NCBI GenBank assembly: GCA_015039365.1
Contig: WION01000204.1
Location: 1-64,000, forward strand
From: Amanita rubescens
Lineage: Eukaryota > Basidiomycota > Agaricomycetes > Agaricales > Amanitaceae
DNA: 64,000 bases
Direction of reading: 5' to 3'
Shown: piece after piece, positions 20,140 through 33,483 of the stretch
Layout of the letters: every line of letters starts with the position of its first letter
Position numbering within the stretch: position 1 is the stretch's first letter
Made by a program: the position numbers and the translations under genes
Notes under the pieces: model-generated
What the model saw: only the letters and a program-made list of their open reading frames with translations
What the model was told of the DNA's origin: nothing
Database searches by the model: none

Positions 20140-22460
20140 GGCATACCCTACTTGTCCTCTTTTGTCCGCTCACAACATATGGTTAGCGGTTATACTATGT
20201 CGGAAAATTTTGGCTTCTGGAGGTGTTGTGTGGCATGTTGCTACCGGTGTACGATGCGTAACTTGATGTCAGTCGATTTTCATCTTCATTAATCATTACT
20301 AATGACCTAGTATACTACAGGCCCTCGATGTATGTGACCCTCCTCAATCAAAAGCTCTGGTGCCTAGCCAGATGTCTTCCTAGATCCGCAATCGCTTTGA
20401 AACGGTCAACACGCAACTACCGGTCGCATCGTTTCCGTGCTTCCTTCGTTTGTATGCCCAACTCTCTTCGTTCACGATCAGAGGCTGACCAAGGTCTTAG
20501 ATAGACCAACAGCATCCCTATGGTCTTTGCCTTCCGGATGGTGGACTGTTTCTTCTTGATGGTGCCCAAGGTCTTGTTCCAAATAGGGAGTGTGACCTTT
20601 TCCATGTTGGTTTTCGGATTTTTGTTGGATTAGGTCTGATTCTCAACCCCGATATAGTATCATGACTGACGACGGGACGCGTTACAGCTACTCCCGAGAT
20701 TAACGGGTAGAGGCTACTACAAGTTCGGGATGACGGCTGTTTCCTGTACGAACTGGAGTCCTATTGACGATCATACCACTAATGTTGTTGTTTAGTATGA
20801 TCAAGGAGCACCTCGCCTCTCTTGATCAATTAACCCATCCAAACTCAAGCAACCCTCAATCGCGTACCATCGCACGCATCCAAGAGTTCCTTGTCATCTC
20901 TTTTCATTATAACGGAAGAGGTGACCCTTTCCGAACGGAAGCATTTCAGTAACAAGATCATCCACAACATCGAATCATTGTCTAACTGCGAATCTCAAGA
21001 TTCGGTTGGTTCAGCAAGGAACAAACGGGGCTCATCGACGATGTACTGTATAATACAAAGTGTATTGTGTCGCCACTACCTGTGACTGCCCCACCGCCGT
21101 CTTGCTATCGACCAGCACATGGAGAAGCCTGAGACGAGGATTAGGTTGCACGCGTTTCGCCACTTTTTGAACGAGATTGCGACGTGGGCCCGGGATGAGA
21201 AGATTGTGATGAATGGTTTGACTGTGAGTTGTCGTTCGTAATAGAGGGCTATTAGATGATAAATGCATCTTTGAGAGCGGCGTGTGCATCGTGAAGTCGC
21301 GGAGCGCGAGTTTCTTGTTCTACTTTTGGGATGCCTCATGTCGGGGTGCATTATTCTATGTAGGCGAAGGTTTTCCTTGTTGTGATACTTCTTTCTGATT
21401 TGCCCCTGTCGAAGGCAAGGTCTCGTGTCAGGCTTGGATGAAATGACTTGGTGGAGAATGTTCTTCAACCTCTACGATAAGAACAAGGATGGGTATCTTA
21501 CCAATGGTGAAGGGTTAATATTGTCCGAATCACTGCTGGTACGTAGGCATTTTTGCTTCTGCTAATCATTCATAAACGAGTTTTCAGTTTATATTCCGAT
21601 TTGAGGCTTGAAGTCGGCGACGCAGATCCATGAGTAATGCGTGCGGATATGTTGATGTGCTCCTTCCTCAAAGGAGGGTGGATCAGTCGAGGAAACGTCC
21701 GTCAAGACGAACCAACCTTATTTCAACCTCGTGGCGTATGTCGACTATCGATAGTCTCACTGAAACTTGCTAATGCAGACTCTCAGCCTTAGGTTCCGCG
21801 TGGTCGTCCTCGCTGATGAAATCCTTGAATCCTTCTTTGAAATGGACCTTCATGATTCGTTCAGGTTGCAACCGCTCCCTAAGCTTCGTGTCTACTTGGG
21901 GCCATTTGGTCAAGCATCGCTACTGATAGCAACAAGATATTCAATGAGACTGGAGAGACAATCGGCAAACATCAGGCGAGCGCCACTGGGTTCTGCTACG
22001 GATGACTTCGAGACTAATACCCTTAACTAGGTCATTCACCGTCCGTCCATTGGGTGAATGACCACCTTGCAAGAATTCAAGACACGGAAATCTTTGCTTA
22101 AACCATCCATGCTTTCTGCCGCGTCCAAACGAGCCTAATCGACGACCAAGACAGCCAGGCTCATCGGTCGCAATGCCGGCAACGTCAACATCGGAGCTTA
22201 CCACCAACGTCACCGTACGTGGTAGCTACTTCTGCGGAGGACATGTTTCCTGTTCTTGAGACTGGCGGTCTTTCTGCTATCCCGATGGGGGAATCCATCA
22301 ATACGATTTTGATGGAGCGAACGCCGTTTGCGACTGATGATGAGTTGTTTGAAGAAGATATTGATCAAGTGACGGACGACGAGGTTGATGCATTCCTTGA
22401 AGCTCATGATTCGGGGTTGACAGAAGATAAACGGGTTGCGAGCGGTATGTCTTTATGAAC
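20140..22460 (+). pseudogene. Decayed TBC-domain Rab-GAP (Gyp2-like), copy 1
   Basis: Short plus-strand stretches follow the order of the C-terminal half of fungal Gyp2-like proteins: VDCFFLMVPKVLFQIGSVTF (about 20,545, TBC domain end), a region at 21,095-21,225 (METRIRLHAFRHFLNEI-like), DKNKDGYLTNGEGLILSESL (about 21,480, EF-hand-like), RFRVVVLADEILESFFEMD (about 21,790), and an acidic tail FATDDELFEEDIDQVTDDEV (about 22,330). Stops and frameshifts lie between them, so this is a relic. TBC proteins stimulate GTP hydrolysis by Rab GTPases. Identification rests on motif order only. Confidence 0.62.
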
Positions 22461-23268
22461 TCTTCTTTATGGTCGTAGTCGACTAATACGATTGGTACAA
22501 GATCTTCGAATGCAAGGATTTGTGGGAATATGACAAGGGTCTGAAAACAATATTAGATTTCTGTCCTTGTGACGGCGATATATAGTATGCTGAACAGTTT
22601 TAGTTATCTCGGAATCAAACATGTGCAAGTTCACTATTGGACTGCTAGGTGCTGGCTTATTGTTAAGGCCCGATCATTGGTGGGAATGATTGCCATCCGA
22701 GGATTCTCTTCAGTCTCATTGGGACCGACTAGTAATCCGTGTATATTATAGACCAGCGCAAGAATGCTCAACATCGTGCTCTGGGAGTGACAACATTTCT
22801 TCACACAGAACACCTTGGTGTGCAGGTTGGTGGGCTGTATGACGATAATCATTGTCCTTGACTTAATGAATTATACCGTACTTACAAGGATATAGTATGT
22901 ATACCCTAGTTATACAATAATACTCATCAAACAAAACTGGAGAACTCAAGCTTTGCACAATCTATTGCTGTTGATATAATCAGCAGTTCATTTGGGCTAG
23001 GAATACATTTTTAGGGAAATAAGTGCCCTAAAATTTCATCCTTAGGTGACTATGCTAACCTATCTGAAGACAAGATGTTTGTACACACAATAGCCTCTTG
23101 ATCACTGGCACTGGGTATGTAATTTTACTATCACAATTCACAAATTTCAAAATTGTATTTCAGTTTTTGCTTCTATTCATGAATATTTTTTGTTCCAGGG
23201 TTACTAATAGTAGTAGGAAATGGTCTCAGTGTCCGTCAACCTCTCCTGCACAAGACCCAGGGAGTCAG
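22461..23268. other. Intergenic region
   Basis: No supported gene. It contains the distal part of the duplicated segment (to about 22,900, related to 32.64-32.95 kb) and the downstream region of the NB-ARC-TPR gene. Confidence 0.5.
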
Positions 23269-26200
23269 TCATCTCATGGAAGTGCCAAATGATCTGCCTC
23301 TTACATACCTTTCCCTTTTGAAGCTGTAGTAGCTTGAAATACTTTCCTCATCATTGTACATATCTTGCTTAGATTTCTTTTTGCTTAACATTTGCATCTG
23401 CCTCTGCAGCTCCTTGGCCTTTTTTTTCCTGCCTTGATCCTTATATGCTTTCAACAAGCTCTCCATGATCTCAAGAGTGTCCAAATCAAGTTGTGTGATC
23501 TTTTCTTTTAACATCTGCAACACCAACTCCTCTGTCTCTTGTAATCTGCCTTGATCCCTGTATATTCTGGCCAAACTCTTCATTATTTCAAGGGTACCCA
23601 GATGATCAGCCCCAAGCTGCACCTTTTCTGCATCTAATACTTTTAATACCAGTATTTCTGCATCTTTTATCCTGCCTTGTTTCCTGTAAGTTGTTGCTAA
23701 ATCATGCATGATACCCAGGAGATCTGGATGATCAAGCCCAAGTATTTTCTTCCTTCCTGCCAATACCTGCAGCTGCAATTGCTCTGCCTCATTCATCCTG
23801 CCTTGGTTCACATATGTTACTGCCAAGTCATTCATGGCAGTCAGGCAATTTGGATGGTCTGCTCCAAGCTTTGCCTTCATTCCTTCCAGCACCTGCAAAT
23901 TTTCTAATTCCTCTGACTTATCCAGCATTCCTTGCTTCCTATATGTTAATGCCAAGCTATGCATGATATCAAGGGTATCTGGATGTCCAAGTCCAAGCCT
24001 TGCCTTTCTTCCTGCAAATACTTGTTGCTGTAGTTGCTCTGCATCTTTTAATCTACCTTTGCTCATATATGTCACTGCTAAGTCACTCATAATAGTAAGG
24101 GTATTTGGGTGTTCCATTCCCAGCTGTCCCCTCATTCCTTCCAGCACTTGCAACTTCAATTTCTCTGACTCTTTCAGCTTTCCTTGATCCTGATATATTA
24201 CTGCTAAACCATGCATGACATGGAAAGTATTGGGATGGTCAGCTCCCAGTTGTTCTTTCTTTTTGTTCAAAACTTGTAGTTCCAGTTTCTCTGCCTCTTC
24301 CAATCTACCTTCCTTCCAGTATGTCAGAGCCAAAATATGCATAATATCAAGGGTATCAGTGTGATCTGACCCAAGTTGTACCTTTTTTGCATCTAACACT
24401 TTCAACAACAATGTTTTTGCATCTGTTAGCCTGCCTTGTTTCTTATATGTCAATGCCAAACAATGCATGATTTCAAGGGTATCTGGATGATCAGGTCCAA
24501 GCCTGGCTTTTCTTCCTTCCATCACTTTCCACTGCAGCTCCTCTACCTCCTTTAACTTGCCTTGGCTTGCAAATGTTACAGCTAAGTCATTCATAGCAGC
24601 CAGGACACTTGGATCATGATCTGATCCAAATCTTGCCTTTACTTTTTCTAGCACTTGGAATTTTTCCATTTCCTCTGACTTATCCAACCTGCCCTGTTTT
24701 CTGTATGTTAATGCCAAGCCATGCATGATATCAAGGGTATCTGGATGACCACACCCAAGCCTTGCCTTCCTTCCTCCCAAAACTTGCAACTGCAGCTGTT
24801 CTGCCTCCTTCAACTTGCCTTGGCTTAAATATGTCACTGCTAAGTCATTCATAATGGCAAGGGTGTTTAGATCATCTATGCCCAACCTTGCCTTCATCCC
24901 TTCCAGCACTTGTAACTTTAATTTTTCTGATTCTCTCAGCTTGCCTTGATCCTGATATACTACAGCTAGGCCATGCATGATACGAAGAGTATCTGGATGG
25001 TCTGCTCCAAGCTTTTCTTTCCTTTGATTCAAAGCTTGTAATTCCAGTTTCTCTGCCTCATTTAGTTTATTTTGTTTCCAGTATGTCAATGCTAAAGCAT
25101 GCATGATATCAAGGGTGTTAGGATGGTCATCTCCAAGCTTTGCCCTGCTTCCTTCAAGCACTTTCAAATCCAATTTCTCTGATTCATTGAGCCTGCCTTG
25201 CTTCTTATATGTTAATGCCAGACCATGCATAATTTCAAGAGTATTTGGGTGATCAGATCCAAGCCTTGCTTTTCTTCCTGCTATTACTTTCAACTGCAGC
25301 TGCTCAGCCTCCTTCAATCTGCCTTGGCTCATATATGATTCTGCCAAGCCATTCATAATGGTGAGGGTATTTAGATGGTCTGCTCCAAGCCTTGCCTTCA
25401 TTCCTTCCAGTACCTGCAACTCCAGTTCCTCTGATTCCTTTAACTTGCCTTGTTTCTTGTATGTTAATGCCAAGCCATGCATGATATCAAGGGTATTTGG
25501 ATGACCAAGTCCAAGCCCTGCCTTCCTGCCTTCCAATACTTGAAACTGCAACATTTCTGCCTCTGTCAACCTTCCTTGGCTCACATATGTTACTGCTAAG
25601 TCACTCATAATGGTAAATGTATTTGGATGGTCTTCTCCAAGCTGTGCCTTCATTGTTTCCAGTACTTTCAGCTTCAATTTCTCTGATTCATCCAGCTTGC
25701 CTTGATCCTGATATACTACTGCTAAACCATGCATAATATGAAGGGTATCTGGATGATCTGCCCCACATTGTTCTTGCTTTTTATTCAAAACTTGCAATTC
25801 CAGGTTCTCTGCCTCCTCCAGCCTGCCCTGCTTCCAATATATTAATGCCAAACCATGCATCATATCAAAAGTCTTTGGATCTATATATCCAATCCTGGCT
25901 TTCCATCCATTCAATGCTTGTAACTGCAGCTTCTCTGCCTCTTTCAACAGCTCTTGTTTCCTGTATGTTGCTGCTAAATTATGCAGAGTAGAAAGAGTGT
26001 TTTGATGTTCTGCTCCAAGCTTCACAGTCCTTGCTTCCACACTGTGTTTATACCACTTTTCTGCCTCAACCAAATTTCCTGTTCTGTAAAATGCAAATGC
26101 AAAACTTTGAGATGCATCATCAAAGTCCATTATTCCAATCTTCAGATCAAAGGCATGTTTTTGGATTGCTCTAATATGTGGACTAATTTGCATGCAAAAA

Positions 26201-27856
26201 AGGTAGTTATCATCATGTATATTTGGCTGTATTGAACATGACAATAGAGCAGTTGTCATGTGATAAATGGAAAATACATCAGTCCTGTTCATCCTGTCTT
26301 TGCTCCAAGCATGTATCAATGGGTGGATGGAATAAAGCTTGCTGCTACCATTAATCATTGAGAATGAGAGCAAGAGTTGGATGCCATCATGGAATTGTAG
26401 GCTATCCCATTGACCTACTTCATTAAGGAACAGTGCTTCAGAATCTAACAACTCCACCAACAGTGGCAGTCCCAAGCTCTTTTCCTGCTTAATGTCCCTT
26501 TTGCAGTAGTTCTCAGCAGCAATCCTGAATATGTCCTCTGATATATTGTCATGGTGTAAAAATGCAAAATATTTGAAAAGAATAACTGCACTTTGAGCTG
26601 CTAGTCTTTCTTGTCCTGATCCTCTGGTAGCCCTAGATTCAAGTTCCTTCATTGAAATCTCCCATGTTCCATATGTAGATTTCCCATAGTTTGATGCCCC
26701 CTTGAATAATGAATTCAACATCAACTCTTTGCATTGCTTGTGATACAAATCTAGATAGTCATCTAGCTCACAATGACTGCCCTGCATGTATGCCCCTGCC
26801 TGATCAATTGCAAGTGGAATGAATCCCAGCTCTGAGACAATTCTGCTAGCTGATTCCATAATTTTTTTAGACATGTCCTTGATTCCAGCAGATTTCAGGA
26901 GCAAAGAAATGGCCTCTTCCTTATCCATTCCATGAACTTCAAGTATATTTTCCTCCAGAGTAATCCTCATCAATTCTTTATTCCTGCTTGTAATCAGGAT
27001 GTTCCCATTACATCCTGAAGGCAGGAATTTTTCAATTATCTCATATCCTCCATCTGCATTGTCAAATACCATGAACCAATTGTCTCTGGCAGAAACCCAG
27101 TCCAAAACAGATTCATCAGAGACATTGTTTGCTTTTGCAATTTGTCTAAGGCTGAGGTCAATACTGGCTTCTGAAGAAGCATCAATCCAGAATATGTTAG
27201 AAAACCTAAGGTTGCATGTCAAATGTATCACACAAGGGATAAAGATCCTATATACAAGGTTTTATTTTGTTCTATGAATTGCAAGCAAATTTGAGTCTTG
27301 CCAACACCACCCATGCCAAACAAAAGGAATATTTTTCTCTTTTTATTGGTGTTGCAGAAGATTTCTCTGAGTCTTCCCAGGTAGGTAATCCTGCCAGTGA
27401 ACATGGAACTAGGTAGCCTCAAGGCAGGAGGCGAGGATGAAATCTTGTCAGAACTACCAGAAGATATGTAGTTCACTTGTATCTAATGACATTAACAATT
27501 AATATGTATTCATTGCAAGAGTGAGCATAAATATACAAAATTTCCCGCAATATCATTAAAAGTTCCTCCTATGATAGAAATCTCCCTTCCATCGGGAAAG
27601 AATCCTCCACTTGTAGTGGTCATAATAGTAACAGCAGTACGACTCGGAGCAGATTGTGTCGGAGTTGGTAAGGGACGCGATGGTAAAGAATCAAGAACGA
27701 GTTGGTCACAAATGTCACATCTCGATAATCGGCGCAAAAGGTCATCCACCCAGCTACGATAGCTTACTTCTCCGTAATCGTGAAGCTGTTGCAGTCTCCT
27801 CAATGCGCAACTTATTGAAATCTTTCCTGTAGCCCGGTCATTGGGGCATGAAAAGC
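23269..27856 (-). CDS. NB-ARC-TPR protein (NLR-like), about 1,490 aa or more
   Basis: Exons 27856-27537, 27482-27256 and 27205-23269 join in phase. At least one 5' exon is unresolved. The first exon has CALRRLQQLHDYGEVSYRSW and ends in the GGTFNDIAGNF motif often placed before fungal NB-ARC domains. The second exon has the P-loop FGMGGVGKTQICLQF. The third continues with IFWIDASSEAS, Walker-B-like WFMVFDNADGG, NILITSRNKEL, GFIPLAIDQAGAYMQGS, then a winged-helix-like region and about 21 TPRs of 42 residues. Such proteins are thought to oligomerise on binding a ligand through the repeats, in non-self recognition or cell-death control. The ligand is unknown. No stop or frameshift is seen in the 3.9-kb last exon, so it may be functional. 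Confidence 0.85.
23425..26020 (-). repeat. TPR array with a triplicated six-repeat block
   Basis: About 21 repeats of 42 aa (126 bp), each near LGADHPNTLDIMHGLALTY. Repeats 2-7, 8-13 and 14-19 form three copies of a six-repeat block (about 25,890-25,137, 25,136-24,372 and 24,371-23,612). Position markers recur every six repeats: YWKQ, YQDQGKL, Y-x-SQ, YKKQ/YRKQ, SQ/NQ, YKKQ. Blocks 2 and 3 also share the DKSEE variant with an extra residue. Confidence 0.85.
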
Positions 27857-28808
27857 CTGCTCCCGAGTCAAGTTACTCGCACTGCACCCAACCCTGTTTC
27901 TTGACACTAGTAGAGCAAATCAACCGTACTCTGAACTCAATACAACTTTGCGCCAGTTAAGTTCACTTTTATAAAGAAACTACAGAGGATCTACATACTA
28001 TTTCTATGTTGAATGTACAGTTGTACCGCCTCCAATCCAGTGTGCAAAAGTTGGGTACGGACCGATAAACTACTAGTGACTCTATACAATAATAGAATTT
28101 GTTGTACTGATGCAAGAACGAAGTTGCATGTCCTAGTACGATGACCCGGGCCCGACATATGTATGTTATACTCCACGCAAGGGTGATGCGGAAATAGAGT
28201 GTGAGTGGACACATGGCAAGCGACAAATTGAAATACGTCATTACTAATTTATTCTAGCCTAGTATAACTACTAATGGGGCAAAAGGTATAAGATCCTCGG
28301 CAACGTCGACGTCTATAGTACACCAGCGATGCCGATTGCAAAACTTGAAAGCATACTTAACTAACGACATCTAAGAGAACCGAGAGAAGAAGCTATCCGG
28401 ACGCTCTGGAAGACAGGAGGTTGTTAGTAGGATGGTCGGCTGTTCGGGAGCCGAATAACTGGAAGTGCTTTAGTGCAACACGAGGCCTTGAGCTTGGCGC
28501 CACCTGTGCCCAGAAATCGGATCCGAGATCCTGCTAACAAGTGTCTTGAGCTGCACATACTGCCATAGTGTTGTGGTCATAGGCGTCTATGGTGCGGAAT
28601 TGAAGGCTTCCATCAGCGAATTTCGAATTTAGGGTATTCCTCAAGACTGGCTGTGGACGGGCATAGGCTAGTATAAGCCTGGCCACGCACGCATCAAACT
28701 CAAAAGAAGCGCCCGGCCTTGTATAAAACTGTTTTCCTTTTAATGCAGAACTTTCAAAGCTCTAGGAAACAGGACCACGCTCCTCGGTTGTCTTCGCTTC
28801 ATAGAGCC
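27857..28808. other. Intergenic region
   Basis: It probably contains the unresolved 5' end of the NB-ARC-TPR gene and the promoter of the gene at 28,809. I see no other supported feature. Confidence 0.4.
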
Positions 28809-29713
28809 ATGATACTTTACGTCCCCTTGCTCGCTCTAGTGGTGGCTCCTGTATGGGCTTATCCCCAATTCACCACGTTCTCCACCGGCTGGACCATATC
28901 GTGTCTGGATTCCAGTTGCACTACTATTGGTGGGTCCAGTTAGAACCGGGGCATGGGCAATATAATTAACAAATTGCTACTTGCATTGTTTAGGCCAACC
29001 CCCGACGGATTTTCCCACAACACCTTCATCCCCGACATCGACCATACAGACATCCCCGACACCGTCATTGACATCTCCGACATCGCCATCTTCGACATTG
29101 TCACCTTCGACATTGCCGTCCTCAACATTGTCATTGGCGGCTTCAACATCATCGACACCAGCAACGGCAACGGCAGCAAATTCCTCTTCTCAATCTCAAT
29201 CATCTAAAACCAATGTTGGGGAGATTGTAGGCATTGCCGTCGGATGTGCCGTTGGGGTTGGAGGGCTCCTCATACTGGCATGGTGGAAGTTCTGCCGCCC
29301 CAAGGGCGAGGATCCCCAACGTGCGCTAACACCAAGTCCGAGTGATCGACAGATGTTGCAGGCCTCGCCTCGATCAACTGGGTTTCCGACTCGCCTATCA
29401 ACCGAGACTTGGGCTCATCCGTCGCCTCCTCTACAACCTTCATTTCATCAGTCGGTTCTTCTACAGCCTTCATCTCCTCCAGAGTCGCCACCTCCCCAAC
29501 CGACTTCAGCCCTTCCGTCACCCGGTCTATCATCTCTGGGCCTTCCGACGCCTCCTCTGTCGACAGAGTCTTCGGCTCCCGTCCAGCCTAAGCTTCTTCA
29601 AACATTCCACGTAAGCACTTCTGCCGCCACCGCCCGAGTTGAGATGCTGATACAAAACGCCTTAGAGTCGCTCGATGACGGATCTGCCCCCTCAAGCTGG
29701 ACCATCAGATTAG
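28809..29713 (+). CDS. Single-pass membrane protein with Ser/Thr-rich ectodomain (261 aa, 3 exons)
   Basis: Exons 28809-28929, 28994-29610 and 29666-29713 join in phase (786 nt, 261 aa). Residues 1-20 (ILYVPLLALVVAPVWA) are a signal peptide. A short Cys-bearing segment (SCLDSSCTTIG) is followed by ~65 Ser/Thr/Pro-rich residues likely to be O-glycosylated. One membrane helix follows (EIVGIAVGCAVGVGGLLILA), then a WKFCR stop-transfer and a Pro/Ser-rich cytoplasmic tail. This plan is shared by fungal wall-stress-sensor-like and many unnamed agaricomycete proteins. No enzymatic domain is seen. The final exon was chosen over read-through because it has a good donor (CAC|GTAAGC) and acceptor (CCTTAG) and ends in a sensible stop. 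Confidence 0.72.
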
Positions 29714-31339
29714 TTATGATATGCCTTAGGAATAGAGTTACATACATTATGCGGATTGCGAGCTTCTGCGGCCGTGAGAAGTTGTACTCCTCTCTCGGCC
29801 GGCGATTAGGATCAGGAATTTATATACCTCTGCGCAACTTTTGACACCCGCCTGTATTCTGGGGCAGAATGTTTGAGCGCGATCTTCCGCGTTTCTTCAA
29901 CTCTGATAGGATCCAAAGGGCGCCATTGCGTCGAAGACTATCACAGTTACGGAGATGGGAAGACTTCTTCAACTATATTGAGGGATCCAGAGTCGCAGAC
30001 AGCCTTCGCATATACGGGTTACACACTCGGATTGAGCGTGGACACTGTCTGACGGAATCACTATAGACATCACGGGTAAAATGAACCGGACTTTGACCCA
30101 CGTTCGTATTCCGTCCTTATTCTGCTCTCGCCAATTTATTATATGCAGACCACTTGCTTCCGTAGTAATTTACTACTTTGACATCTCTGATGTTTATTGC
30201 GTATGGATTGACTCTAGACGTGCAGGTGATCGTGAAGTAAATACTTAAACATATGCACTTACAGTTTGCGCCCAATCAATCATTAACTAGAGAAAAATAG
30301 TGAGAGGATTGGATACGATCCTTTTCCCGACTATTCATTCACGGGTACCTTGTATCTTTTGTCAAAAGCGATGAACATAGAATGCCCTCTACCTATTCTT
30401 CGCATTCTTACTTGTCTCAACAACGCTTCGATATCTTGATCAGGGCTAATATCCTGCTGTCGTGGTGGGGTCCATAATCGATGCTTGATAAACTACAAAG
30501 CAAATCGAGTACGCTTCAGGATAGGGTCACGGGGATCCTGCATAGTACCGCGTCGGGCCACAGATTTCATACCAATAATAGTACCCAGACGCGAGTAGCG
30601 TTTCGTTACATTGCATAGAGCAAACTTCTATTAACCTTCCAAACGTTTTACAGCAATGAAGTCGAGTATACAAATAGGTAGCAGCGAGCGCAGCAGGGAA
30701 TATTTGTGCACATTTGGCAGCAGGCTCCGACGAAGCCGATACCTGAGGCCTGACAGTGACTGGCAATTCAAACGCAGCTTGATCAACGAGCAGAGAGCAT
30801 CCGCTCCATGGTTGGTTCGGTTCCCAAAAGTGAGCATTCCACCTTAAACACGGATCACCTGATTACCGACCTTGGATCAGACTCGGAAAAGCATCAAAGA
30901 CCAAATCAAGCTATGACAGACCGCGTATTTGAAAAGTAAAGAGAGCGAAAGTGCAAAATCTCGTTAGTTACCATTATCTATACGACGAATCTTTGCACAA
31001 CTCACGTACTCGCAGCCGTAACTTGAATTTTTGTTGCGTCTTCCTCGATCGAGTCAGACTACCGAACAAACTTCAGGGAGAAGTATGGCAAGCCACGCCT
31101 GGTTCAATTTCCTTTCGTTTCCAATCTTGGCTACAATTGGCTACTAGAACAATACAAAGGAAGAACTAGTGCCAGCCAGCACGAGGGATATTGAGAAGGA
31201 AGTCTACCCGCAAATATCTGTTACCAGTCTGAGGGAGACATAGACGCGCTCTGCCGTGCGCGGCAAGCGCATTCGTTCAAGAATTCGGAATTTAGCAGGT
31301 TGTACTATTTCTCACTTTACGACAAGCTAGATTACTTAA
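29714..31339. other. Intergenic region with part of the segmental duplication
   Basis: No supported gene. About 30,930-31,200 matches 17,930-18,210 in the same orientation. The F-box gene that follows in the left copy is missing here. Confidence 0.5.
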
Positions 31340-32640
31340 CTTGATATATAGGCGAATCAGGATGAACATGTTTGCAGGCGCTTCCGATGCAACCGTTCCC
31401 TATCTGCCCCTTTTTACTCACTTATTGAATGCGGTTGGCAGTCATATGTCGGAAGAGTAGGCGTTTTGGCTTTTTGAGCTGCCGTATTTCCAGGATACTG
31501 CTTGTAAGACGGTTTTCTCAATTCTTATCTTCCCCCCTCATCGATAGTGTATGCTTTACAGGCCATCAATGCTTGTGACCCTCCTCGATTAACGTGTATT
31601 CGAAGCCAGCAATTGTCTTCAATGACCCACAAGTACTTTGAAACGGTCGATGTGCAACTATCGGTCCCATTGCTTCTCTGCTTCCTCAGTTTGTACGTGA
31701 AACTTCATTCGTTCACAATCAAGGGGCTGACCGGGGTCACGGATATGCAATAGTATAACTACTGCCAGTCTTTCCGTTCTGGATAGTGGACCGTTTCATC
31801 TGCATGGGGCCCAATGTGTTTTGCCAAGTAGAGTGTGTGACCTTTTCTGCGTCAGCTTTACTTTATAATGGGTTTTCATAGGCCAGGTCCGATACCCGAC
31901 CTCAACATGGTTTCGTGAATGACGCCGGATGTGGGCGGATCGAGCGAGGAAGGTCTGTTGAGATGAACCAACCTTACGTCAACCCCGCAACGTACGTTGA
32001 TTATCGATAGTCTTACTTAGAACCTACTAACGCAGACCTTGTCCATTATAGGTTCCGCATGGTCGTCCTCGCTGATGATCATGTAGTTCCTGGATCCTTC
32101 TTCGAAACCGACCTTCCTCAGGTTGCAACTACTGTCCGAGCCTGGACTCCCGTAGCTGGGACAGGCATACTCGGTGACATTTGGTCAAGCATTGCTACTG
32201 ATAGCAACGAGTTATGCAACACATTCACTGACGAGATGGGATCGGTAAATATCAGGTGAGCGATCTTGTTTCTATACAAAAGACCTTAAGATTGATACTT
32301 TCCTTCAGGTCATTCATCGATTGGGCGGACTAAAAACCTCGAGTGCCGGAATCGCTATTCACCGGATCGACAATCAAGACATTCAAGTTTGCCGGTTGTA
32401 CGTCAGCGTTAGAGCTTCCTGTCGCTTAGTAGCTGCTTTCGCAAAGAATGGGGAAAGCAGGCAGCGCTGTCGACGCGACTTTGATGGATGATGCTAATGA
32501 GCGTGACGACGACGATCCTTTTGAAGAAGAAGAAGATCAAGTGTTGAGGTCGAGATTTCCTCGAAGCTCCTGATTCGGGGTTGACGACGGAAGATGAACG
32601 AGTTGAGAGTGGTATGTCACTTTAAACGTCTGTTTGTTGT
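31340..32640 (+). pseudogene. Decayed TBC-domain Rab-GAP (Gyp2-like), copy 2
   Basis: Homologous to 20,140-22,460. Readable pieces include VDVQLSVPLLLCFLSLYV (about 31,645, TBC), RFRMVVLADDHVVPGSFFETD (about 32,050), GTGILGDIWSSIATDSNELC (about 32,165), and an acidic tail ending near 32,625 with GLTTEDERVESGMSL-like sequence. It is shorter than copy 1 and lacks the EF-hand-like part. Stops and shifts separate the pieces. Confidence 0.6.
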
Positions 32641-33483
32641 CGTGGTTGACTAATGTGATTGGTACAGGATCTTTTGAACGCAGAGTCTGTGAAGTAACAC
32701 CCGAGAACATGTCGGATTTCTTCCGTAACAAATAGGATCCAAACGATCATTTTCATATATTAGAATCAAATAACATGGGCAGTATTCTTAACGTCGAGCT
32801 CCGGGAGTGACAGCACTTCTCTGCGTGTCGCTGAACCCTTAGAGCTCCTGGACCAGAAAACCATGCTGGATTTCTCTTGTAACGATGGCATATAGTATGC
32901 TGAATAGTTTTAGTTATTTTTCATATATCGGATTTAAATGACTATTCCAAACTCACGAACTGCTGGATTGTCCTTGGGTCTTCAGTCTTTTCGTTACACC
33001 AGAATAATGCATGACACGTCATACATTATCAAGACCATCAACGCCGTGCTGGTCTGTCCAGATGCTTTTCTCGGAGTAATAACACTTTTCTTAGTTGGTT
33101 ACGTCTATCTCCTCTCCCAATCGCGAACTTGAAACTTTTTGCTTTGAGGTTTTATTGTCCCGTCGTCATGAAGCCCCCCGCCCAGAGTCCGACGGAGGCC
33201 TGCATTCCAAATGCTCGCCGTCCATCCAATAGCGATGTGAAACCGAAAAAAATACGGGCAGTAGTACGCTGACAATGGTTCTTCACCTGTCATCCTGGTG
33301 TTAGAAGAAATGATTTCTTTTTTATGCTCCGTGCCGGACATGCGTGGCAGTGCCAGCCAAAGACTTCCCACGCCTGTCCACTTTTGCAGAGATCGAGCCG
33401 CAAATACGATATCAGTGCAGCTCGCCACTGCAGCTGTCCGTCATCCGAATCAAAATCACTCACAAAAGATTCACAACAAAACA
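32641..33483. other. Intergenic region upstream of the eIF3e gene
   Basis: The first ~300 bp is the distal part of the duplication (related to 22.46-22.9 kb). No gene is seen. The stretch before 33,484 should hold the eIF3e promoter, but no TATA box is evident. Confidence 0.45.
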
